Positions 51,951-61,082 of a stretch of DNA of 64,000 nucleotides are shown here, one piece after another. The notes below the pieces were generated by a model. It was not told the origin of the DNA. It saw only the letters and a list, made by a program, of their open reading frames with translations, and searched no databases. The stretch is from Streptococcus sp. oral taxon 431 (GTDB lineage: Bacteria; Bacillota; Bacilli; Lactobacillales; Streptococcaceae). The stretch is taken from contig NZ_CP014264.1 of NCBI RefSeq assembly GCF_001553685.1, positions 690,001 to 754,000 of the forward strand. Reading direction: 5' to 3'. Numbering within the stretch: position 1 is the first letter of the stretch; the number at the start of each line of letters is the position of its first letter. Both the position numbers and the translations under genes were made by a program.

Positions 51951-53105
51951 ATGGCAGTGTTATTCATACCATATATCAGATTTAATAAATTTGATAATGA
52001 GTGGTTTTCTAAAAAATTAGACCTTGTGTCAAAAGTAACAATGGGACAATCACCAGATAGTAAAAACTATACTGATAATCCAGAGGATTATATCTTAGTG
52101 CAGGGTAATGCAGATATGCAGAATGGTAGAGTTGTGCCAAGAGTCTGGACAACCCAGATTACAAAGTTAGCCGAAAAGGGTGACTTGATTTTAAGTGTTC
52201 GAGCACCTGTTGGAGATATTGGTACGACGGATTATCCTGTAGTTCTAGGTCGTGGTGTAGCCGCAATAAGAGGAAATGATTTCCTGTTTTATTTGTTGTC
52301 AAGAATGAAACAAACTAACTATTGGTCAAAATTTTCTACAGGTTCAACTTTTGAGAGTATTAATTCCAGTGATATAAAATCAGCTGAAATTTGTTTACCT
52401 GGCCAAGCCGAACAATCCGCTATCGGCTCCCTCTTCCGCACCCTCGACGACCTTCTGGCTAGCTACAAGGACAATCTTGCTAACTACCAATCTCTCAAGG
52501 CAACCATGCTCTCCAAGATGTTTCCTAAAGCTGGACAGACAGTACCTGAGATTCGTTTGGATGAATTTGAAGGTGAGTGGGAAAATAAAATACTTTCTGA
52601 AGTTACAAATATTACAATGGGACAATCTCCCAAGTCAGAAAACTATACAGATAATCCGAATGATTATATTCTAGTCCAAGGGAATGCAGATATTAAAGAT
52701 AAGCAGGTCGTTCCTAGATTATGGACCACGGAAGTTACTAAAACGGCGGAAATTGGCGATATAATTCTAACTGTGAGAGCTCCTGTTGGTGATATTGGTA
52801 AAACGGATTACAATGTAGTTATTGGGCGTGGAGTTGCAGCAATAAAAGGTAATGACTTTATTTTTTATACTTTAGAAAAAATGAAAATGACGGGTTTCTG
52901 GAATAGATTTAGTACAGGTTCAACGTTTGAATCAATTAGTTCGAATGATATCAAAGAAGCAATTATTCAAATTCCAACTCTCAAAGAACAACAAGCCATC
53001 GGATCCTATTTCTCAAACCTTGATAATCTCATTAACTCTCACCAAGAAAAAATTTCTCAGCTAGAAACACTTAAGAAGAAACTTTTGCAGGATATGTTTA
53101 TATAA
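51951..53105 (+). CDS. hsdS: Type I restriction specificity subunit with two near-identical TRDs
   Basis: The 384-aa HsdS has two target-recognition domains (about 15-145 and 210-340), separated and followed by the helical spacers (QSAIGSLFRTLDDLLASYK and QAIGSYFSNLDNLINSH). The two TRDs are alike over their whole length (MGQSP, NYTDNP, YILVQGNAD, RAPVGDIG, GRGVAAI, FSTGSTFESI), which predicts recognition of the same half-site twice, that is, a palindromic bipartite target. TRD DNA is AT-rich while the central spacer is typical for the genome, as expected from TRD exchange. The first residues MAVLFIPYIRF are unusual but in frame. Confidence 0.92.
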   Translation: MAVLFIPYIRFNKFDNEWFSKKLDLVSKVTMGQSPDSKNYTDNPEDYILVQGNADMQNGRVVPRVWTTQITKLAEKGDLILSVRAPVGDIGTTDYPVVLGRGVAAIRGNDFLFYLLSRMKQTNYWSKFSTGSTFESINSSDIKSAEICLPGQAEQSAIGSLFRTLDDLLASYKDNLANYQSLKATMLSKMFPKAGQTVPEIRLDEFEGEWENKILSEVTNITMGQSPKSENYTDNPNDYILVQGNADIKDKQVVPRLWTTEVTKTAEIGDIILTVRAPVGDIGKTDYNVVIGRGVAAIKGNDFIFYTLEKMKMTGFWNRFSTGSTFESISSNDIKEAIIQIPTLKEQQAIGSYFSNLDNLINSHQEKISQLETLKKKLLQDMFI

Positions 53106-53120
53106 AAGGAGTGCAGTAAA

Positions 53121-54035
53121 ATGTCAAAAGTAAAATCAGAAACGCTAAAGAAAGAAGAAAAACCTGTAGTAGCTATCTGCTATGATTTTGATAAAACGCT
53201 GTCTCCTGATGATATGCAAGCCCAAGGATTTATACAGAAGCTTGGGTATGAAATCAGTGAATTTTGGAAGAAATCCAATGGTTTTGCCAAGGCTAATAAT
53301 ATGGACAAGAATCTTGCCTATATGTTTACGATGAAAACAGAGTCTGAAGGGACAGTCCTATTTACAAAGACAGAGTTAGCTAAGTTTGGTTCAGAGGTAG
53401 AACTATTCCCAGGAGTCGAAGACTGGTTTGAGCGTATTCGAAAATATGGTGAAGAAAACGGAGTTATTGTAGAGCATTACATCATTTCATCTGGTTTGAA
53501 AGAAATGATAGAGGGGACTTCAATAGCTAAAAATGGTGCTTTTAAGAAAATTTATGCAACTTCTTTTTATTGTGATGAAAAGGGTGTCGCAGTCTGGCCT
53601 GCTCAAGTTGTTAACTACACCAATAAGACTCAATTTCTTTTTAGAATTACCAAAGGTATTTTAGATGTCAATGACGATGCAGTGAACGATTTTGTTGCTG
53701 AAAGTGATTTACGAGTTCCTTTTAGAAATATGGTTTATTTAGGGGATAGTGATACAGATATTCCGTGTATGAAGCTAGTCAAAACAAGAGGTGGCTACTC
53801 TATCGGTGTATTCAATCCAAAAACCAATGACAGAAGGAAAGTTCATAAAATGACTCAGGATAAACGTATTGATTATTTTGTTCCAGCTGACTATTCAGAG
53901 AATACAGAACTTGATAAACTAATCAAGACGATTATTAAAAAGACGGCTTATAATGAATTGTTAGAAAACAAGAAAAATGCTAATAAACTTGAAGCAAGCT
54001 TAAGAAAGAGAAAAAGAAATCCAAAACTAAGGTAA
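53121..54035 (+). CDS. HAD-family phosphatase
   Basis: The 304-aa protein is a haloacid-dehalogenase hydrolase. Motif I is YDFDKTLSPDD (nucleophile Asp in DFDKT, about 22-26), motif II ISSGLKEMIEG (about 120), and motif IV MVYLGDSDTDIPCMK (about 213). The cap is between motifs I and II. The tail (about 280-304) is strongly basic (KKNANKLEASLRKRKRNPK), perhaps for nucleic acid binding. Its substrate is unknown. It follows hsdS by 15 bases, within the RM island. Confidence 0.75.
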   Translation: MSKVKSETLKKEEKPVVAICYDFDKTLSPDDMQAQGFIQKLGYEISEFWKKSNGFAKANNMDKNLAYMFTMKTESEGTVLFTKTELAKFGSEVELFPGVEDWFERIRKYGEENGVIVEHYIISSGLKEMIEGTSIAKNGAFKKIYATSFYCDEKGVAVWPAQVVNYTNKTQFLFRITKGILDVNDDAVNDFVAESDLRVPFRNMVYLGDSDTDIPCMKLVKTRGGYSIGVFNPKTNDRRKVHKMTQDKRIDYFVPADYSENTELDKLIKTIIKKTAYNELLENKKNANKLEASLRKRKRNPKLR

Positions 54036-54109
54036 TTGTTTGCTAAATTAAAAGAATACCGATTAAGATTTATCGATGCTCGTATATTTGTATACAAGAA
54101 GGAGTTGCC

Positions 54110-54865
54110 ATGGTATCTGTAACACAACGTATAAAAGAAATTAACCAACCTCGAGGTGGTTATCTGCCCATCAAGTTATTTTCAGTAGAGCAGTTCGAAG
54201 ATCACAGAGTTTTGAATCCTGTAGAGTCTGTATCTCCTAGTTTAGTGGGGATTTGTGTGGACTACTTGACCCGTTTTATGAAAGGGGCAGAAGCCAGTGA
54301 TGCTTTCAGAATATCTCTCTTGGGAGCTCAGATGGTGGGCATGGGAGACCTAGCAGAAGCACTGCTCGATTTGGTGACAGGATTGGACGATTTATCGATA
54401 GAAAGTGCTTGTCGTTTAGCGTCCTTTGATGTCGTTTTTCGTGCAGGGAAGCAGTATTATAAGCCTTTTGAGGAAATTTCAGTAGATGCAGAAACGATAG
54501 AGAATATTTGTATCATGGTGGAGCGAAGTCTTTGTTTCTTCGATCTTTATGGTCCTTTGGTAAAAGATGGCTTTCATTTTCTTGGAGGTTATACAGATAC
54601 GATTGACAAGGGTGATGGAGATTTTCTGACCAAGGATACATTATGGGATTTTAAGGTGACTAAAACAGCTCCTAATAAAGACCATACGCTACAAGTCCTT
54701 GTATACTATATCATGGGCTTACATTCTTTTGACCCTGACTTCCTTTCTATCGAAAATCTTGGATTTTATAACCCTCGAAAAAATATTGTTTATCAACTTC
54801 CAGTCTCTTCTATTCCTTTAGATTTGATTCGAACGATTGAAAATGAAGTGATTTGTTATAAATGA
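54110..54865 (+). CDS. RecB/Cas4-like PD-(D/E)xK protein
   Basis: I do not know this family by name. The 251-aa protein has a helical N-terminal half and, at about 165-200, the segment GGYTDTIDKGDGDFLTKDT then LWDFKVTK and later HTLQVLVYYIMGL. The D...DFK...Q-x3-Y pattern fits the RecB/Cas4 branch of PD-(D/E)xK nucleases. It lies 44 bases upstream of hsdM in the island and has normal codon use. It may be a nuclease of the RM system or an inactive DNA-binding relative. Confidence 0.5.
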   Translation: MVSVTQRIKEINQPRGGYLPIKLFSVEQFEDHRVLNPVESVSPSLVGICVDYLTRFMKGAEASDAFRISLLGAQMVGMGDLAEALLDLVTGLDDLSIESACRLASFDVVFRAGKQYYKPFEEISVDAETIENICIMVERSLCFFDLYGPLVKDGFHFLGGYTDTIDKGDGDFLTKDTLWDFKVTKTAPNKDHTLQVLVYYIMGLHSFDPDFLSIENLGFYNPRKNIVYQLPVSSIPLDLIRTIENEVICYK

Positions 54866-54909
54866 TTGCTTGTTTAAAAAAATAATTGCAAAACTTAGAA
54901 AGAAACATT

Positions 54910-56511
54910 ATGGAAACAACACAAACTTCCCAGTCGCTCTACCAAGCCCTGTGGAACTCAGCGGATGTTCTCCGCTCTAAGATGGATGCCAATGACTACA
55001 AGTCCTATCTTTTGGGCATGGTCTTTTATAAGTATCTGTCAGATAAGATGCTCTTTTTCGTGGCTGAGACTATGGAAGAGGGGACAGATAGTCTTGAGGA
55101 TGCTCTTGAGGTCTATCGCAACTACTACGAGGATGCAGATACCCATGAGGATCTGATCTCTGTCATGAATGATGAGCTCAACTATATCATTAAGCCAGAC
55201 TTGACCTTTACGGCTCTGGTAGCACGTGTCAATGAGGGAACTTTCCAGCTGGAAGACTTGGCTCAAGGTTTTCGTGATATCGAGCAGAGTGACGACCTCT
55301 ATGAAAATCTCTTTGAAGATATCGACCTCTACTCTAAAAAGCTAGGGGCAACTCCGCAAAAGCAAAACCAAACGGTAGCAGCAGTGATGAAAGAGTTGGC
55401 TGTGCTAGATGTGGCTGGTCATGCGGGCGATATGCTGGGGGATGCCTATGAGTATTTGATTGGTCAGTTTGCGACTGACTCGGGTAAGAAAGCTGGTGAG
55501 TTCTATACGCCTCAACCTGTTGCCAAGCTCATGACTCAGATTGCCTTTTTAGGTCGTGAAGATCAGGAAGGCTTTACCATCTATGATGCGACTATGGGGT
55601 CTGGCTCTCTATTGCTCAATGCCAAGAAATACTCTCACAAATCGCAGACGGTTGTCTACTTTGGTCAGGAGCTCAATACCTCGACTTATAACCTAGCTCG
55701 GATGAACATGATCCTACACGGTGTTCCAGTTGAGAATCAATTTCTACACAATGCGGATACACTGGATGAAGACTGGCCGACTCAAGAGCCGACCAACTTT
55801 GACGGTGTTCTCATGAACCCTCCCTACTCTGCCAAGTGGTCAGCAAGCTCTGGCTTCTTGAATGACCCTCGTTTCTCTCCTTTTGGGAAATTGGCGCCCA
55901 AGTCCAAGGCTGACTTTGCCTTTCTCTTGCATGGTTACTACCATCTCAAGCAAGATAATGGAGTTATGGCTATCGTCCTTCCCCACGGTGTTCTTTTCCG
56001 TGGCAATGCAGAGGGGACCATTCGTAAGGACTTGTTAGAAGAAGGTGCCATTGACACGGTTATCGGTCTACCAGCCAATATCTTCTTTAATACTAGCATT
56101 CCCACTACGGTCATCATTCTCAAAAAGAACCGTACCAATCGTGATGTTTACTTTATCGATGCTTCTAAGGAGTTTGATAAAGGGAAAAACCAGAATATCA
56201 TGACGGATGCCCATATCGAGAAGATTCTGGAAGCCTACAAGTCACGTGAGGAGATTGATAAGTTTGCCCACCTAGCAAGCTATGAAGAAATCGTCGAAAA
56301 TGACTATAACCTCAATATCCCTCGCTACGTGGATACCTTTGAGGAAGAAGAAGTAGAGCCACTGACGGAAATCGTCAGCAAGATTAACGAGACAAATGAA
56401 GCTATCGAAAGCCAAACCGCTTCTCTACTTGAAATGCTGAATCAACTCCACGGAACCACACCAGAAACTGATGCTGAACTCAAAGAGTTTTTGAAAAACT
56501 TTAAAGGGTGA
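54910..56511 (+). CDS. hsdM: Type I restriction modification methyltransferase subunit
   Basis: HsdM (533 aa) methylates adenine in the type I target. The N-terminal HsdM_N domain (about 10-135) is followed by the N6-methyltransferase: GEFYTPQPVAKLM (about 195), motif I IYDATMGSGSLLL (SAM, about 222) and motif IV NPPYS (about 300). The start at 54910 is METTQTSQSLYQALWN, the usual beginning; a TTG at 54886 is rejected. SD is weak. Unusually the order is hsdR first and hsdM last, with five other genes and hsdS between. Confidence 0.94.
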   Translation: METTQTSQSLYQALWNSADVLRSKMDANDYKSYLLGMVFYKYLSDKMLFFVAETMEEGTDSLEDALEVYRNYYEDADTHEDLISVMNDELNYIIKPDLTFTALVARVNEGTFQLEDLAQGFRDIEQSDDLYENLFEDIDLYSKKLGATPQKQNQTVAAVMKELAVLDVAGHAGDMLGDAYEYLIGQFATDSGKKAGEFYTPQPVAKLMTQIAFLGREDQEGFTIYDATMGSGSLLLNAKKYSHKSQTVVYFGQELNTSTYNLARMNMILHGVPVENQFLHNADTLDEDWPTQEPTNFDGVLMNPPYSAKWSASSGFLNDPRFSPFGKLAPKSKADFAFLLHGYYHLKQDNGVMAIVLPHGVLFRGNAEGTIRKDLLEEGAIDTVIGLPANIFFNTSIPTTVIILKKNRTNRDVYFIDASKEFDKGKNQNIMTDAHIEKILEAYKSREEIDKFAHLASYEEIVENDYNLNIPRYVDTFEEEEVEPLTEIVSKINETNEAIESQTASLLEMLNQLHGTTPETDAELKEFLKNFKG

Positions 56512-56591
56512 TGGGGTAATTAATTCGCTCATTTTATAAATATAACTTTGTTTCCGTATTTCCTGGGAACTAGTAGAAAGTAAGGAGAAAT

Positions 56592-56996
56592 ATGGAAAAT
56601 AACAACCAACGTGCCCTTTGTCAGCAACTCTGGGCAGAAAATAAATACCTTGTTTTGAGTCATTCCAGTAATATTTACAAGGATATTCGTCAGTATCTCA
56701 AGCAAGAAGTGGTGGAACTGAGTCAGGTTCAAGAGATGATTGATCGTGCCTGCCAGCTTCCAGAACATAGGGGTCAGGTTTGCAATGCCTTTCAGCATAT
56801 TTGGGGCTATTTTAAAAAGGAAGCCAGTCCTGATGAGCGCAAAGACTATATGCTCTTGCTGGATCGCTATCGCTTTGGTCAAGCTTCAAAGGAAGACTTG
56901 ATTGCTGAGACCAGAGATTTGCTTGAACGCTATCCAAATACCTACTTGCAACATTCGACCTTGTTGAAAGGAGACTTCCATGAGACTATGGCATGA
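56592..56996 (+). CDS. DUF1722 (YbgA-like) protein
   Basis: The 134-aa protein is the YbgA/DUF1722 domain: QLWAENKYLVLSHSSNIYK, VCNAFQHIWGYFKK and the late LLERYPNTYLQHSTLL are the usual conserved parts. The domain is found alone or fused to photolyase-associated proteins; its function is uncertain but links to DNA repair are suspected. It overlaps the next gene by 17 bases, whose product is also a repair-type protein, so the two form a pair. SD AAGGAG precedes the start. Confidence 0.85.
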   Translation: MENNNQRALCQQLWAENKYLVLSHSSNIYKDIRQYLKQEVVELSQVQEMIDRACQLPEHRGQVCNAFQHIWGYFKKEASPDERKDYMLLLDRYRFGQASKEDLIAETRDLLERYPNTYLQHSTLLKGDFHETMA

Positions 56997-57342
56997 GGCT
57001 TTGATTTCACAACTTCCACGTCCTCAGCTCTTGGGGCAACATCGAGAGTGTTGCGCCCTGCGTGGCAATGGCTGGGGCAGAAAGCATGCGACGGTTGACT
57101 ATGTCTTTACCCACTCGCCTTATCGTCTCTATGCCTATCATCGTTTGATCATGGAGGAGATGGCTGACCGTGGCTACAATGTCAGTCCAGAGTGGCTAGA
57201 CAAGAACTACCGTGGCAAGACCTGCCCTCCTTATCAAGACTTAGCAGAGGAAAAGCTGAAAAGTCCTATCTATAGCGAACATAACTCTGCCTACTATCAG
57301 GAGTGTCTGGCTAATCTCCGAGAGAAGGGGATAGAGCTATAG
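56980..57342 (+). CDS. Pyrimidine-dimer DNA glycosylase-like protein (TIGR02328)
   Basis: The 120-aa protein begins MRLWHEALISQLPRPQLLGQ and then HRECCALRGNGWGRKHATV, the layout of the T4 endonuclease V-like family (PF03013/TIGR02328), in which the N-terminal amine and the basic segment serve glycosylase/AP-lyase activity. Members are small and often annotated as hypothetical. It would excise UV-type base damage; activity is inferred. The gene pair sits between the RM island and metE. A terminator follows at 57437. Confidence 0.8.
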   Translation: MRLWHEALISQLPRPQLLGQHRECCALRGNGWGRKHATVDYVFTHSPYRLYAYHRLIMEEMADRGYNVSPEWLDKNYRGKTCPPYQDLAEEKLKSPIYSEHNSAYYQECLANLREKGIEL

Positions 57343-57436
57343 TCTTTTCTAATAACAAGCCATAGTTAGCTGTCAGTTCACTATTATTTTTCGATGAATC
57401 TAGCAACCTTGAAAGTTTGTCAATCTTCATCTATCA

Positions 57437-57470
57437 AAGGATTTGGGGAATTTTCTCTAAATCTTTTTTT
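57437..57470 (+). terminator. Terminator before metE
   Basis: AAGGATTTGGGGAA pairs with TTCTCTAAATCTTT (three G-U pairs) and runs into a T-run of seven, upstream of the metE operator. Confidence 0.75.
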
Positions 57471-57486
57471 GTGCTCGAAATAGCGA

Positions 57487-57503
57487 TATAGTTTCAAACT
57501 ATA
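57487..57503 (+). promoter_or_regulatory. MtaR/MetR operator of metEF
   Basis: TATAGTTTCAAACTATA is a perfect 17-bp match to the streptococcal methionine-regulator palindrome. Its centre is about 66 bases upstream of the predicted transcription start, the classical position for activation by a LysR-type protein. Confidence 0.8.
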
Positions 57504-57525
57504 TCAAAGCCTAATTTTTTACAAT

Positions 57526-57554
57526 TATACAGACGCTTTCTTTTCTGTTAAGAT
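57526..57554 (+). promoter_or_regulatory. metE promoter
   Basis: An extended -10, TGTTAAGAT (57546-57554), with a weak -35 TATACA (57526-57531) at 17-base spacing; the poor -35 fits activator dependence. Confidence 0.6.
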
Positions 57555-57585
57555 AGTTTCAACAACAATTTTTGGAGGACAAAAC

Positions 57586-59835
57586 ATGTCAACTACAATT
57601 ATCGGTTTCCCTCGTTTGGGTGAATTCCGCGAATTAAAATTTACAACTGAAAAATACTTTAGAAAAGAAATCTCAGAAGAAGAACTTTTGGCTGCGGCTA
57701 AAGAATTGCGTGCAAAACACTGGAACATCGTCAAAGAAAAAGGCATCACTGAAATCCCATCAAATGACTTTTCTCACTATGACAACTTCCTTGATGCTGC
57801 CTTCCTTTTCAACGTAGTTCCTGCATCAGTACAAAACTTAGAATTATCTGATCTTGAACGCTACTTTGCTTTGGGACGTGGTTACCAAGGAGAAAAAGGG
57901 GATGTTCGTGCCCTTCCGATGAAAAAATGGTTCAATACTAACTACCACTATATCGTTCCTAAATTTGAAAAAGACACTCAAGTAAAATTGGCAGGTCATA
58001 AGATCTTTGATGAGTTCCAAGAAGCCAAAGAACTTGGTCTTAATACTCGTCCAGTCCTTGTAGGACCATTCACTTTCCTTCAATTGTCAGACTTTGAAGA
58101 AGGCGTAAAAGCAGAAGATTTCGTAGATAGCTTAGTAGCTGCCTATCAAGACGTTTTTGCCAAATTGGCTGAACTAGGTGCAACTCGTATCCAATTGGAC
58201 GAAGCTGCTCTTGTAAAAGACTTGACTGCTGAAGAAAAAGCGCTCTTCTTGAACCTCTACAACAAGCTTTTGGCTGATAAAAAAGGTCTTGAAGTCTTGC
58301 TTCAAACTTACTTCGGAGACGTTCGTGACGTTTACGCTGACCTTGTGAAATTGCCAGTAGATGCCATCGGTCTTGACTTCGTTGAAGGTAAGAAAACTCT
58401 TGAACTCGTTAAAGGTGGCTTCCCAGCTGACAAGACTCTCTATGCAGGTATTGTCAATGGTAAGAACATCTGGCGCAACAACTACGAAAAGAGCTTGGCT
58501 GTTCTTGAGCAAATCCCAGCTGAAAATATCGTATTGACTAGCTCATGCTCACTTCTTCATGTGCCATTTACAACTGCTAATGAAGAATTTGAACCAGCAA
58601 TCTTGAACCACTTTGCATTTGCAGTTGAAAAATTGGATGAGATCCGTGACTTGGATGCTATCCGCAACGGTCAAGGTGCAGAAGCACTTGCAGCTAACAA
58701 AGAACTCTTTGCGACTGAACGTGTTGGTGAAAATGCGGAACTTCGTGCTCGTATTGCAGGATTGACTGACGCAGACTACACTCGTTTGCCAGCCTTTGCT
58801 GAACGTGAAGCTATCCAAGAAGAAGCCTTCAAACTTCCAGCTCTTCCAACAACAACCATCGGTTCATTCCCTCAAACAAAAGAAGTTCGTGCTAAACGTT
58901 TGGCCTTCCGTAAGGGTGAATTATCACAAGAAGAATACGATGCCTTCCTTGCTGAAACCATCGACGAATGGATTAAATGGCAAGAAGAAGTTGGGTTTGA
59001 CGTGCTTGTACACGGTGAATTCGAGCGTAACGACATGGTTGAGTACTTCGGTCAAAACTTGTCAGGTTACCTCTTCTCTAAAAACGGTTGGGTACAATCA
59101 TACGGTATGCGTGGGGTTAAACCACCAATCATCTGGGGTGATGTCACTCGTCTCAACCCAATCACTGTGAAATGGTCTAGCTACGCACAAAGCCGTACTG
59201 ACAAACCTGTTAAAGGTATGTTGACTGGACCTGTTACTATCCTTAACTGGTCATTCCCACGTGAAGACATCTCTATCAAGGATTCTACTCTTCAAATCGC
59301 TCTTGCAATCAAGGATGAAGTTCTTGACCTTGAAGCTGCAGGCGTGAAAATCATCCAAATCGACGAGGCTGCTCTTCGTGAGAAATTGCCACTCCGTCGT
59401 AGCGACTGGTACGAAGACTACCTTGACTGGGCTATTCCAGCCTTCCGCTTGGTACACTCAACAGTAGCACCAGACACACAAATCCACACTCACATGTGTT
59501 ACTCAGAATTTACAGATATCATCCCAGCTATCGACAACTTGGATGCCGACGTTATCTCATTTGAAGCAAGCCGTTCAAACCTTGAAATCTTGGACGAACT
59601 CAAAGCGAAAAACTTCCAAACAGAAGTTGGACCTGGGGTTTACGATATCCACTCACCTCGTGTGCCTAACGAAGGCGAAATCGACCACACAATCGAAGCA
59701 ATCCTTGCTAAAGTGCCAAGCAGAAAAGTTTGGATCAACCCTGACTGTGGTTTGAAAACACGTGGTATTCCAGAAACGAAAGAAAGCTTGATCCGCCTTG
59801 TAGAAGCTGCCAAAGCTGCGCGTGAGAAATTGTAA
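57586..59835 (+). CDS. metE: Cobalamin-independent methionine synthase
   Basis: MetE transfers a methyl group from 5-methyl-THF-polyglutamate to homocysteine without B12. The 749-aa protein has two TIM-barrel halves: an N-terminal one starting [15 protein letters not shown] and a catalytic C-terminal one starting [14 protein letters not shown]. Zinc ligands are visible in THMCYSEF (His and Cys), in the Glu after SFEAS, and Cys in [10 protein letters not shown]. Codon bias is strong, indicating high expression when induced. metF follows after 62 bases and shares the operator. Confidence 0.97.
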   Translation: MSTTIIGFPRLGEFRELKFTTEKYFRKEISEEELLAAAKELRAKHWNIVKEKGITEIPSNDFSHYDNFLDAAFLFNVVPASVQNLELSDLERYFALGRGYQGEKGDVRALPMKKWFNTNYHYIVPKFEKDTQVKLAGHKIFDEFQEAKELGLNTRPVLVGPFTFLQLSDFEEGVKAEDFVDSLVAAYQDVFAKLAELGATRIQLDEAALVKDLTAEEKALFLNLYNKLLADKKGLEVLLQTYFGDVRDVYADLVKLPVDAIGLDFVEGKKTLELVKGGFPADKTLYAGIVNGKNIWRNNYEKSLAVLEQIPAENIVLTSSCSLLHVPFTTANEEFEPAILNHFAFAVEKLDEIRDLDAIRNGQGAEALAANKELFATERVGENAELRARIAGLTDADYTRLPAFAEREAIQEEAFKLPALPTTTIGSFPQTKEVRAKRLAFRKGELSQEEYDAFLAETIDEWIKWQEEVGFDVLVHGEFERNDMVEYFGQNLSGYLFSKNGWVQSYGMRGVKPPIIWGDVTRLNPITVKWSSYAQSRTDKPVKGMLTGPVTILNWSFPREDISIKDSTLQIALAIKDEVLDLEAAGVKIIQIDEAALREKLPLRRSDWYEDYLDWAIPAFRLVHSTVAPDTQIHTHMCYSEFTDIIPAIDNLDADVISFEASRSNLEILDELKAKNFQTEVGPGVYDIHSPRVPNEGEIDHTIEAILAKVPSRKVWINPDCGLKTRGIPETKESLIRLVEAAKAAREKL

Positions 59836-59897
59836 GAAAAGACAGTTCTCCATACATGGTTAATCAGTAAGAAATCAACTAGAAAAGGTTTATACAT

Positions 59898-60764
59898 ATG
59901 TCACGTCAAACACCGTCCCTCTCCTTTGAAGTTTTCCCTCCAAACCCAGCAGTAGGCAATGACAAAATTATTGCAGCCCTGAAAGATATGCAGGACTTGG
60001 CCCCACACTTTATCAGTGTGACTGCCAGCAATAATAAATTTAATATCAAAGAGACGACGGTTCGTTTGGCAGACTATATCCAAAATGACTTGGAGATTCC
60101 GACCATTGCTCACTTGCCAGCTATCTATCTGACTAAGGATAAGGTGGCTGAGACCATTGCAGATTTGGATAAGGTTGGGGTACAGAAAATCTTGGCTCTT
60201 CGTGGCGATCTCATTCCAGATGTTGAACCACAAAAGGACTTCCGTTATGCGACAGATCTGATTGAATTCATCAAGGAGCAGGCGCCACACTTTGAAATTA
60301 TTGGCGCTTGTTATCCTGAGGGGCATCCTGATTCGCAAAACCAAATCTCAGATATCCAAAATCTTAAGAAAAAAGTGGATGCAGGATGCTCTAGTCTAGT
60401 AACGCAACTCTTCTTTGACAATGAGCGTTTCTATGATTTTCAAGACAAGTGTACCTTGGCTGGTATTGATGTACCGATTCATGCAGGTATTATGCCAATC
60501 CTGAATCGTAACCAAGCGCTTCGTCTCTTGAAGACTTGTGAGAATATCCATCTCCCACGTAAGTTTAAAGCTATCTTAGACAAGTATGAGAATGACCCTG
60601 AGTCACTCAGAGCAGCAGGACTTGCCTATGCCGTGGATCAAATCGTGGACTTGGTAACGCAAGACGTAGCAGGAGTGCATCTCTACACCATGAACAATGC
60701 AGATACTGCTCAGTACATTCATCAAGCAACTCATGCTTTGTTTAATCACCAATCTTTAGGATAA
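59898..60764 (+). CDS. metF: 5,10-Methylenetetrahydrofolate reductase
   Basis: MetF makes 5-methyl-THF, the methyl donor of MetE. The 288-aa TIM-barrel flavoprotein has the family's SFEVFPP start (about 10-16), FISVTASNN (FAD/folate binding), ALRGD near 95, GACYPEGHPDS near 138 and the GIMPILN segment near 200. It forms a functional pair with metE and ends in a clear terminator. Confidence 0.95.
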   Translation: MSRQTPSLSFEVFPPNPAVGNDKIIAALKDMQDLAPHFISVTASNNKFNIKETTVRLADYIQNDLEIPTIAHLPAIYLTKDKVAETIADLDKVGVQKILALRGDLIPDVEPQKDFRYATDLIEFIKEQAPHFEIIGACYPEGHPDSQNQISDIQNLKKKVDAGCSSLVTQLFFDNERFYDFQDKCTLAGIDVPIHAGIMPILNRNQALRLLKTCENIHLPRKFKAILDKYENDPESLRAAGLAYAVDQIVDLVTQDVAGVHLYTMNNADTAQYIHQATHALFNHQSLG

Positions 60765-60765
60765 T

Positions 60766-60812
60766 AAAAAGCAAACCATTCTTCTTTTCATGGAGGAATG
60801 GTTCCTTTTTAA
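60766..60812 (+). terminator. Terminator of metEF
   Basis: AACCATTC (60774-60781) pairs with GAATGGTT (60796-60803); flanking AAAAAG and CCTTTTT extend the stem and supply the T-run. Confidence 0.88.
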
Positions 60813-60842
60813 TAGAAAAGACCGCACTTTTTAAGAAAAATA

Positions 60843-60851
60843 TGATAAAAT
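60843..60851 (+). promoter_or_regulatory. Extended -10 promoter of the pnp leader RNA
   Basis: TGATAAAAT, about 640 bases upstream of the pnp start and just before the structured RNA. It would transcribe all the structures described below. Confidence 0.55.
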
Positions 60852-60922
60852 AGACTCTGTACGTACTTGATACAAAGATGAGGGTATTAAAATAATACAA
60901 TGCATTTAAACTGCAAGGCTTA

Positions 60923-61073
60923 GCATCAAATCTTTCTGATGACTAACGGTAGGAAAGAGCAACACGAGCGAGTCAAATCGATATTATTTGACGAGAGAGT
61001 TAGTAAAGCATTTAGCTAATCGCCTGATAGCGATTAGAGTGAAAGGTTTAGATGCTTTAGTATCAAACCTTTC
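60923..61073 (+). ncRNA. Branched structured RNA in the pnp leader, unknown class
   Basis: Nested pairings suggest a folded RNA: P1 GCATCAAATCTTTC (60923-60936) with GAAAGGTTTAGATGC (61041-61055); P2 ACTAAC (60942-60947) with GTTAGT (60999-61004); P3 GTCAAAT (60972-60978) with ATTTGAC (60986-60992); P4 CTAATCGC (61016-61023) with GCGATTAG (61030-61037). The 3' strand of P1 can instead pair with GTATCAAACCTTTC (61060-61073) across TTTA, so P1 and this hairpin exclude each other, as in switch-like leaders. It matches no riboswitch motif I know. It may be a free sRNA or a cis-leader of pnp. Confidence 0.6.
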
Positions 61074-61082
61074 TAATGATTT

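Noticed and set aside
47382..56511. Prophage or integrative element
   Set aside because: No integrase, structural phage gene, transfer gene or attachment repeat is seen; the content fits a defence island.
60923..61073. Known riboswitch (T-box, SAM, lysine, purine, FMN, TPP)
   Set aside because: None of the conserved core motifs of these classes is present; the class stays unassigned.
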